Shown: piece by piece, positions 6,052 through 11,668 of the stretch | Numbering within the stretch: position 1 is the stretch's first letter | Layout of the letters: every line of letters starts with the position of its first letter | Source of the DNA: Flavobacteriales bacterium UBA3376 | GTDB lineage: Bacteria; Bacteroidota; Bacteroidia; Flavobacteriales; Weeksellaceae | Direction of reading: 5' to 3' | Assembly (NCBI GenBank): GCA_002359055.1 | Contig: DEQC01000078.1 | Location: 9,411-22,663 of the forward strand | DNA length: 13,253 nucleotides | Notes under the pieces: generated by a model | Told to the model about the DNA's origin: nothing | Seen by the model: only the letters and a program-made list of their open reading frames with translations | Database searches by the model: none | Position numbers and translations under genes: made by a program

Positions 6052-8187
6052 ATGAAAAGTAGGATTTTTTTATGCGCTTTGATGAGCGGAATCTTCAGTT
6101 ATGGACAAGAAATTGAAGACAATGACAGTACTTTTATCGAACTCAATGCAGTAGAAATCATTCAAAAACTTCCATTGAGTTCCGAGAGAATCACAAAAAA
6201 ACAATTGGAACAAAAGAATTTAGGACCTGACATCCCTCAACTTCTACAAAATTCCACTTCAGTCGTGAACACCAGTGATGCCGGTGCTGGAATTGGTTAT
6301 TCTTCCATAAGAATTCGTGGAGTTGACCAAGGCCACATCAACATTTCTATGAATGGCGTTTCTCTGAATGATGCAGAATCACAAAGAGTTTTTTGGGTCA
6401 ATATGCCAGACTTGGCTTCTCAAGTGAGTTCGATCAGCATTCAAAGAGGAGTTGGAACTTCAGCTTCGGGTACAGGTACATTTGGAGCAAATATCCAAAT
6501 TGAATCTGCTGAACCTTCAAGAGATTTATTTTTAGAATCAAATAATTCTTGGGGAAGTTTCGGCACTCAAAAATATTCTTTGAAAGTAGGTACAGGAGAA
6601 TTTCTAAACAACAAACTCAGGGTTGATCTGAATGCATCTTTGATCAAATCTGATGGATATATCGATAGGGCTTTTAGCGATTTGTTCTCTTGGGGAATAA
6701 ATGCTCAGTATGACATAAATGAGAGAAGTTCTATTCGATATTGGACGTTTTATGGAAAAGAAAAGACTTACCAAGCTTGGAATGGAATCGATCGTGAAAC
6801 TATGAAAAACAACCGAACCTTTAATTCTGCAGGAGCAATTTATAATGACGCTGGTGAAATCATCGATTATTATGACAATGAAACCGACAATTATCGTCAA
6901 CACCACAATCATTTGATTTGGGATCAAATCTACGGAAAAGGTTGGCAGTCCAACACAACACTGTATTATACACGAGGTAAAGGTTTTTATGATAACTATA
7001 GACAAAATGCGAGATTGAATCAATTCAAAATTAACTCAGATTTAGAACGAGCCGATTTGATTCGTCAAAAATGGTTGGATAATCATTCGTATGGATTAAA
7101 TTTCAATTTAGAGAATCAAAGATTAGGTGATTGGAAAATATTTACTGGATTCGCTATTAATCAATACGAAAACAAACATTATGGTAAAGTAACTTGGGTG
7201 AAAGGAATTGAAAATCACGATCCGAATTGGGAATTTTATAGAAACAAATCCATCAAGAATGAAGTTTCTGCTTACGCAAAAGCTTTGTATCAAATCGATC
7301 AATTTGAATTGTTTGGAGATATTCAATACAGATATGTCAACTATGAAACTAAGGCTGATGAAAGTGGTATGAATGAATATGAAAACTTTTTCGCGTTTAA
7401 AGATGAGTTCAATTTTATCAATCCTAAAATTGGATTGAACTATAATTTGACAAACAGAGAAACTTTGTATTTTTTCTATGGATTGGCGCATAGAGAACCT
7501 ATACGTTCGGATTATTTAGACAATGGTAAAAAATTAAATCCAGAGAAATTACATGATTTTGAATTAGGATTTAGAAGTTTAGGTAGGCTCACTTTGAATG
7601 CTAATTTATATTATATGTATTATTTGGATCAATTGGTGGCAACCGGTCAATTGAACGAAACTGGAAATTACATCCGAACCAATAGTGGAAAGAGTTATCG
7701 CACAGGAATTGAATTGAGTGCGGATTATGGACTAATTGAAAACAAGTTAAATCTTTTTGGAAATCTGACTTATAGCATCAATAAGAATTTAGATTACTCA
7801 GAAATTGCCTATGATGAAGATTGGAATGAGATTTTGCAAAACCATGGCGATACTGAAATTTCATTTTCACCGAATTGGATTGGAGTGGCAGGTCTTGAAT
7901 ATAGACCAGTTTCGAATTTACTTTTAAATATCAGCAACAAATATGTAGGCAGTCAATACATGACCAATACAGAGATAGAAGATTCGAAATTGGATGCTTA
8001 TTTCTTGACTGATTTAGTGATTAGATACAGTCCAAATTGGTTCAATTTAAAGAATTTGAGTTTTTCATTGTTGATCAACAATTTATTTGATCAGGAATAC
8101 GAAAGCAATGGGTTCTATTATGAAGGGCCTTATTATTATCCACAAGCCGGCATCAACATTTTAGGAGGTATTAGTTTTAGATTGTAA
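6052..8187 (+). CDS. TonB-dependent outer-membrane receptor, predicted thiamine transporter
   Basis: The 711-residue protein has a signal peptide (1 to about 19, ending FSYGQ), a short acidic segment with a TonB-box-like FIELNAVEI (28-36), a plug domain at about 45-152 (LPQLLQNSTS-like opening, then SSIRIRGVDQGHINISMNGV, and GVGTSASGTGTFGANIQIE), and a long aromatic-rich beta-barrel region to the end. LNNLFDQEY-type sequence near residue 675 (INNLFDQEYES) is the usual penultimate-strand motif of TonB receptors. No carboxypeptidase-like N-terminal domain is present. The TPP riboswitch in its leader, with its own promoter, makes thiamine or a thiamine precursor the best candidate substrate; TPP-regulated TonB receptors have been described in Bacteroidota. 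No inner-membrane thiamine transporter or biosynthesis gene is next to it, so the gene is a single-cistron unit, ended by a terminator 20 bases after its stop. Confidence 0.92.
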   Translation: MKSRIFLCALMSGIFSYGQEIEDNDSTFIELNAVEIIQKLPLSSERITKKQLEQKNLGPDIPQLLQNSTSVVNTSDAGAGIGYSSIRIRGVDQGHINISMNGVSLNDAESQRVFWVNMPDLASQVSSISIQRGVGTSASGTGTFGANIQIESAEPSRDLFLESNNSWGSFGTQKYSLKVGTGEFLNNKLRVDLNASLIKSDGYIDRAFSDLFSWGINAQYDINERSSIRYWTFYGKEKTYQAWNGIDRETMKNNRTFNSAGAIYNDAGEIIDYYDNETDNYRQHHNHLIWDQIYGKGWQSNTTLYYTRGKGFYDNYRQNARLNQFKINSDLERADLIRQKWLDNHSYGLNFNLENQRLGDWKIFTGFAINQYENKHYGKVTWVKGIENHDPNWEFYRNKSIKNEVSAYAKALYQIDQFELFGDIQYRYVNYETKADESGMNEYENFFAFKDEFNFINPKIGLNYNLTNRETLYFFYGLAHREPIRSDYLDNGKKLNPEKLHDFELGFRSLGRLTLNANLYYMYYLDQLVATGQLNETGNYIRTNSGKSYRTGIELSADYGLIENKLNLFGNLTYSINKNLDYSEIAYDEDWNEILQNHGDTEISFSPNWIGVAGLEYRPVSNLLLNISNKYVGSQYMTNTEIEDSKLDAYFLTDLVIRYSPNWFNLKNLSFSLLINNLFDQEYESNGFYYEGPYYYPQAGINILGGISFRL

Positions 8188-8207
8188 CTTTTCATTCTTT
8201 AATTCGG

Positions 8208-8233
8208 GGCAGCTTTTATAGCTGCCTTTTTTT
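8208..8233 (+). terminator. Rho-independent terminator after the TonB receptor
   Basis: GGCAGCT (8208-8214), a five-base loop, AGCTGCC (8220-8226) and then seven T residues. A strong canonical hairpin. Confidence 0.92.
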
Positions 8234-8533
8234 ATTGCATTGATAGCAAAGCACTTAAAACAAAGGCGTCAAATTATTTGCAAAAATATTTTTGTATATA
8301 AAAAAGTGTTGTATATTTGCCGTCCAAATTTACCACTAAGAACTAAGAAATTTAGTCAAAAGGGTAAGTTGAAGTTGAGATGTTAAATGAAATTTTAGGT
8401 TGAAAATCGATTGTTTTTGAAAAATTAAAAAATTATTCAAAAATTGTTGCAAATTCAAAAATAAGTTTTAATTTTGCACTCGTTCTTTACAAATCATAGT
8501 ATTTAAAGGAACTTTAAAAGATAGAAGAGAAAA
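8234..8533 (+). promoter_or_regulatory. Leader and promoter region upstream of rpsT, with two candidate promoters
   Basis: This 300-base AT-rich stretch has no gene. Promoter A: TTG at 8292-8294, 17 bases, TATATTTG at 8312-8319. Promoter B: TTG at 8447-8449, 19 bases, TAATTTTG at 8469-8476, which fits the consensus exactly and predicts a leader of about 50 bases for rpsT. A perfect 14-base palindrome, CAAAAATATTTTTG (8281-8294), overlaps the -33 element of promoter A. A small hairpin ACTAA/TTAGT lies near 8342-8356. A transcript from promoter A would carry a leader of about 200 bases. Confidence 0.5.
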
Positions 8534-8788
8534 ATGGCAAATCATAAGTCAGCATTAAAAAGAATAAGACAGAACAAAGTTAGAAAAGATAGAAATCATT
8601 ACTATCATAAATCTACACGTACTGCAATTAAAAAATTACGTGAAGAAACTGACAAGGCAGCAGCAGAGAAAATGTTTCCTGAAGTATCTTCTCAGATAGA
8701 CAAATTAGTGAAGCGCAACATCATTCACAAGAATAAAGCGGCTAACACTAAGAGCAAATTGGCGAAACACGTAGCTTCATTAGCTTAA
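8534..8788 (+). CDS. rpsT: 30S ribosomal protein S20
   Basis: The 84-residue, lysine- and arginine-rich protein starts MANHKSALKRIRQNKVR and ends with KNKAANTKSKLAKHVASL, the classic S20 pattern of a three-helix bundle that binds 16S rRNA early in 30S assembly. Length is typical. It has a good promoter (8447-8476), and tRNA-Glu begins 11 bases after its stop, so the two are most likely co-transcribed and end together at the terminator at 8875-8904. Confidence 0.97.
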   Translation: MANHKSALKRIRQNKVRKDRNHYYHKSTRTAIKKLREETDKAAAEKMFPEVSSQIDKLVKRNIIHKNKAANTKSKLAKHVASLA

Positions 8789-8799
8789 CGATATAACAA

Positions 8800-8874
8800 G
8801 GCCCGTTCGTCTATCGGTTAGGACGCCAGATTTTCATTCTGGAAAGAGGGGTTCGATTCCCCTACGGGCTACCA
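8800..8874 (+). tRNA. tRNA-Glu (anticodon TTC), with encoded CCA
   Basis: The cloverleaf is complete: acceptor arm GGCCCGT with ACGGGCT (8864-8870, one G-U pair at the end), anticodon stem CCAGA/TCTGG (8826-8830 and 8838-8842) with a seven-base loop holding TTC at 8833-8835, and a T arm with GGTTCGATTCC. The discriminator is A8871 and CCA is encoded at 8872-8874. The last 13 bases overlap the 3' end of the minus-strand recombinase gene, which points to this tRNA as the integration site of the element to its right. Confidence 0.96.
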
Positions 8875-10379
8875 AGCGAGAGTTTTATACTCTCGCTTTT
8901 TTTTGGCTCATATTTCAACAAACTTAACCTCCTCAACTCCAGTACTTTAATGCTAAAAATAGGGTTCAAATACCCGGTTCGGTAAACACTACCATCCCAT
9001 GACAGTAGTCTACCGAACCCGACCTTTAATAATTCCCTCTTTTCCATTGTGGAAGCTTGTTCGAAGACATCGTGTATAGATCCAAGCCTCGAGAATTCAT
9101 TGATGATTAATTCCCATGAGTTCTTTTCAGTTTGTTCTATTGTTGTTATTTCTGAGTCTAAACTTTTGATTTCCCTTTGAAGGCTACTCCTCCATCTAAC
9201 GAATGTGTCATCATCCATTAGGCCTTTGAGGAATTTTTCTTCAAGGTTATAAAGCATTTCAGCTTTTATTGTTCGTTGTTTTTTTAAACCTCCCAGTCGC
9301 CCGAAATTATCTTTGATGTATTTTTTCACTTCCTTTTCTGTGACATCCTGCATAAATTCGATTTGCGAATCTGTAAAGGTTATTTCTTGCAAAATCATAT
9401 CAAGCTTATCATGTGCTTTTGTGATGTTGTAGCTTTTTCTATGATTGCTACATTCGTAGTACCAATAGTATTTTGTTCGACCTTTTGAACGTGAACACGT
9501 CATCGGTTTGCCACATTTGCTACAAACAATTGCACTTTTTAAATAAGCTATGTCATTTTCGCCACTTTTCCTTTTTACCTGTGCATCTTCTTTGATTTGT
9601 TCCTGGACTTTTACAAAAGTTTCCTCATCTACTAATGGAAGATGATTCCCTTTCACGTAAGTCGCTCCATCTTTTCCAAAATTCGATTTAACGTAACCAG
9701 CATAAACTTTATTTTCAAGTATATTTCTGATACTTGAATTGCCCTTGAAGTTGTATCCAGCAGCTTTAAATTTACGCCTGATATCAGCATAGCTGTATCC
9801 TTGCAAAAACCATTGGAATGCATTTGATACTAAATGTGAATTTGTATCAAGCTTCAAAATTGGTTTACGTTTATCATCTCTTGAATTGATGTACCCGAAC
9901 GGAGCTCTATATAAATAGTAACCCTCATTTACGGCCTTTTTCATTCCTTCAACTGTACGTTGACGGATTACAAGGCGTTCGTGATGACTATTCAATAAAG
10001 TAGTTGTTCTGATATGGAAGAACATTGGATGGTCTGGTGGAAGTGGTATTTGCTCTGAAATTGAAAGCAATTTAATATCATATTCTTGCTCGAGTTTCTC
10101 AATCATAATCAAAGCTTCGGAAAGGTTCCTGGAGAATCGGTCATATTTGTAAACAATAAGGTAATCAATAGATCCCTTATGTTCCTTCAAATACTTTTCA
10201 AGATTCCTCCATTCTTTTCTTTCGAAATTCTTTGCTGATTGTCCTTCGTCAATGAACATCTCAACCAATTTGTAGTTATTGCGATTGCAAAACTCAATGA
10301 TTTGTTCATTTTGGAAAGGAATAGAAAACTGCGATTGATTCTCAAGTGAGATTCTAGAATATGATATTACTCTGTTCAT
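8862..10379 (-). CDS. Large serine recombinase (integrase)
   Basis: The 505-residue protein has the large serine integrase layout. The resolvase-type catalytic domain covers about residues 3-150, with the nucleophile most likely Ser11 in YSRIS (position of the serine in the YxRVS motif) and the DRFSR arginine motif at 80-84. A recombinase domain follows at about 158-265 (APFGYI through the VYAGYV block). A zinc ribbon is formed by Cys286, Cys289 and Cys310, with Cys295 nearby, and then a lysine/glutamate-rich coiled-coil region at about 365-420. Such enzymes carry out site-specific insertion of phages and integrative elements. The stop codon lies in the tRNA-Glu 3' end, and residues 493-505 are encoded by the antisense of the tRNA terminator and acceptor arm. 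The start overlaps the preceding small gene by four bases (ATGA). Confidence 0.93.
   Translation of the reverse strand: MNRVISYSRISLENQSQFSIPFQNEQIIEFCNRNNYKLVEMFIDEGQSAKNFERKEWRNLEKYLKEHKGSIDYLIVYKYDRFSRNLSEALIMIEKLEQEYDIKLLSISEQIPLPPDHPMFFHIRTTTLLNSHHERLVIRQRTVEGMKKAVNEGYYLYRAPFGYINSRDDKRKPILKLDTNSHLVSNAFQWFLQGYSYADIRRKFKAAGYNFKGNSSIRNILENKVYAGYVKSNFGKDGATYVKGNHLPLVDEETFVKVQEQIKEDAQVKRKSGENDIAYLKSAIVCSKCGKPMTCSRSKGRTKYYWYYECSNHRKSYNITKAHDKLDMILQEITFTDSQIEFMQDVTEKEVKKYIKDNFGRLGGLKKQRTIKAEMLYNLEEKFLKGLMDDDTFVRWRSSLQREIKSLDSEITTIEQTEKNSWELIINEFSRLGSIHDVFEQASTMEKRELLKVGFGRLLSWDGSVYRTGYLNPIFSIKVLELRRLSLLKYEPKKSESIKLSLGSP
8875..8904 (+). terminator. Terminator of the rpsT-tRNA-Glu transcript
   Basis: AGCGAGAG (8875-8882), a seven-base loop and CTCTCGCT (8890-8897) followed by a T run to 8904. 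It begins right after the encoded CCA. On the other strand the same bases are codons of the recombinase C-terminus. Confidence 0.9.
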
Positions 10380-10513
10380 GATGATAAAACTTTTTTAGAA
10401 ACTATTTTATTAGCAATAAGTTTGCCCATTAAATTTAAGAATTTTTCTTCCTCTTCTGAAATTTTATTGTTTCTAATCTGTTTTTTAGGTTCTTTAGCAT
10501 CTAAGTTCTTCAT
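10376..10513 (-). CDS. Small hypothetical protein, 45 residues, coupled to the recombinase
   Basis: An ATG at 10513 opens a frame of 45 codons, beginning MKNLDAKEPKKQIRNNKISE, with an acidic EEEEK centre and a lysine-rich end. Its TGA (10378-10376) overlaps the recombinase ATG in the ATGA arrangement, and its start overlaps the 3' end of the preceding gene by 20 bases. Together these fill the apparent 114-base gap before the recombinase exactly, which is the main argument that it is real. It looks helical and highly charged. Position and size allow a role as recombination directionality factor or a translational coupler, but nothing in the sequence proves this. Confidence 0.6.
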   Translation of the reverse strand: MKNLDAKEPKKQIRNNKISEEEEKFLNLMGKLIANKIVSKKVLSS

Positions 10514-10712
10514 AACAATTTTCTATAAAAATTGGATTAACTCGCATTCGCTTCTTCTTGTTTATTGAAGAAAGAAGCATCTTTGCACCTTCCCAACCTA
10601 AAAACACACCCTCGTAAATTTCACCATCTACAAGTTCCAGTCGCACCCGAGAATTTTCCTCTACGAGTGATAGATCGTTTTGTTGTCTCTTTAAAAATTT
10701 TTTTTGTCCCAT
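10494..10712 (-). CDS. Small protein with Sm/Hfq-like sequence signature, 72 residues
   Basis: I do not recognise a named family. A basic N-terminal tail (residues 1-14) is followed by VRLELVDGEIYEGVFLGWEG (23-42): alternating hydrophobic residues, an Asp-Gly turn (29-30), Gly35 and a further hydrophobic strand, the pattern of the Sm1 motif in Sm and Hfq proteins. KMLLSS and MRVNPIFIENC can then be strands beta3 to beta5. A lone helix before beta1 would complete the fold, but is only weakly suggested here. Similar patterns occur in other small SH3-like barrels, so the assignment is tentative. The start overlaps the membrane-protein gene by 22 bases and the end overlaps the 45-residue gene by 20. 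Confidence 0.75.
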   Translation of the reverse strand: MGQKKFLKRQQNDLSLVEENSRVRLELVDGEIYEGVFLGWEGAKMLLSSINKKKRMRVNPIFIENCYEELRC

Positions 10713-10975
10713 TTTTTTCCTGGTTTAAATAATTTAACAATTGGCCAAATGCCAAATATCAATGCGTTTAAAAAACCTTCCCAAACAACTTTGAAAAACT
10801 CAATCCATGGTCTCCAACTTTTTTCTGAAATGCTCACTACTATTGCATATATCAATGAAAAAAATACGATTAAAACTAAGCTTCCAAATGAAAATACGTA
10901 ACGGAAAGGCAAAAGAAGCAATCCAATGATTGCCATAAATGACAATCTGATGATTGTCTTAACTGACTTTTTCAT
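10691..10975 (-). CDS. Small membrane protein, 94 residues, function unknown
   Basis: The protein begins MKKSVKTIIRLSF and has two clear membrane helices (about residues 8-25 and 30-48), then a charged turn SISEKSWRPW, a third amphipathic or re-entrant hydrophobic segment (about 59-83) and a basic tail, KPGKKWDKKNF. The family is not recognised. Within a phage-type element it could be a holin-like or superinfection-exclusion protein, but its place in the lysogeny-side operon rather than a lysis cassette makes a holin less likely. The start overlaps the upstream gene by 17 bases, and the end overlaps the Sm-like gene across a run of eight A residues (10698-10705), where a -1 slip would join the two frames. 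Confidence 0.75.
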   Translation of the reverse strand: MKKSVKTIIRLSFMAIIGLLLLPFRYVFSFGSLVLIVFFSLIYAIVVSISEKSWRPWIEFFKVVWEGFLNALIFGIWPIVKLFKPGKKWDKKNF

Positions 10976-11204
10976 GGGCTAATTTTTCGATTAAAGAATT
11001 ACTCTCTTTAACTAACTCAGCCTCTTCATTTGCAACTTCGAGTAACGCATTCATAATTTCATTATTATGAATCGCCCCACTTCGAACGCCGTAAACCAAC
11101 CTCTTATTTGAATCTGTTGGTTCCATCTTTAATTTCTTCATTACCCGAGAACCATAGCTCTTTGGTAAGTACTTATCCAGTACATTTTTAAAATCTTTTT
11201 TCAT
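10959..11204 (-). CDS. Small phage-regulatory-type protein, 81 residues
   Basis: The chosen start (11204) gives MKKDFKNVLDKYLPKSYGSR at the N-terminus. A longer frame from 11243 would begin only about three bases after the predicted transcription start, and its extra 13 residues look unstructured. The core, VYGVRSGAIHNNEIMNALLEVANEE (about 51-75), resembles small proteins seen beside CI-like regulators in Bacteroidota elements, where a 'YkVRnG...n..I..AL..iA' pattern is common; a DNA-binding or operator-binding role is possible, by analogy to Cro/CII, but is inference. It is first in the leftward operon that ends with the recombinase, and divergent from the HTH gene. Confidence 0.7.
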   Translation of the reverse strand: MKKDFKNVLDKYLPKSYGSRVMKKLKMEPTDSNKRLVYGVRSGAIHNNEIMNALLEVANEEAELVKESNSLIEKLAHEKVS

Positions 11205-11236
11205 TTTGCATGATTTTTGCTTATTTTGTAAGTAAA

Positions 11237-11315
11237 TTGACATAATGTTTCACAAATGTATAAATATTGACACAAAAAACAAATCTTTTGTATAGGAATT
11301 GTTTCTTTTTGTCAA
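11237..11315. repeat. Three TTGACA motifs in the divergent control region (candidate operators)
   Basis: TTGACA occurs on the plus strand at 11237-11242 and 11267-11272, exactly 30 bases apart, and on the minus strand at 11310-11315 (TGTCAA as written). They flank and overlap the leftward promoter. The first can be read as an imperfect dyad TTG-13 bases-CAA. TTGACA with TATAAA after 16 bases (11259-11264) also resembles a rightward promoter for the HTH gene, so the motifs could be promoter parts, repressor sites, or both. Confidence 0.45.
11253..11282 (-). promoter_or_regulatory. Promoter of the leftward recombinase operon
   Basis: On the minus strand TTG (11282-11280) is followed after exactly 19 bases by TACATTTG (11260-11253), a perfect Bacteroidota promoter. 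The predicted start is near 11246, which gives a leader of about 40 bases to the ATG at 11204. Confidence 0.65.
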
Positions 11316-11341
11316 AATAAAAACTAATCAACTAAAAAAAC

Positions 11342-11668
11342 ATGGAAAAAATCGCAGATAAACTAAAACTATTTAGAAAACGTAAAGGGCTAAGTCAGGA
11401 GGAATTCGCTGATAAAATAGGCGTAACAAGGGCAACTATATCTAACGTACGATCGAACCGTCCACCTTCTCTTAGTTTAGTTATTAAAATATCGAAAGCA
11501 TTTCCAGAAATCGATCTTAATTGGTTATTGAAAGATTATATACCAAGAGATGGTGAATGGGTCGTAAAAGAAAAACAAAGTGAATACATTACTTATTTAG
11601 AAAATACGTTGGAATCAATCAAACGAATTGCTCAAACGACTGATAAATCTAATAAGAACGACAAATAA
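11342..11668 (+). CDS. HTH transcriptional regulator (Xre/CI-like)
   Basis: The 108-residue protein has an Xre-type helix-turn-helix at about residues 4-60: LKLFRKRKGLSQEEFADKIG, then VTRATISNVRSNRPPSLSLV and ISKAFPEIDLNWLL, the standard form of Bacteroidota CI-like regulators. A short linker leads to a C-terminal helix (YITYLENTLESIKRI) that may serve for dimerisation; no S24 protease domain is present. It is divergent from the recombinase operon, and the 137 bases between them hold a promoter and TTGACA repeats, so it probably represses or switches that operon. Its last 20 bases overlap the end of the converging structural gene. Confidence 0.9.
   Translation: MEKIADKLKLFRKRKGLSQEEFADKIGVTRATISNVRSNRPPSLSLVIKISKAFPEIDLNWLLKDYIPRDGEWVVKEKQSEYITYLENTLESIKRIAQTTDKSNKNDK

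Noticed and set aside
6604..7491. Two antisense frames (139 and 122 residues) within the TonB receptor
   Set aside because: They are isoleucine/valine-rich shadows of the receptor codons with no family pattern of their own.
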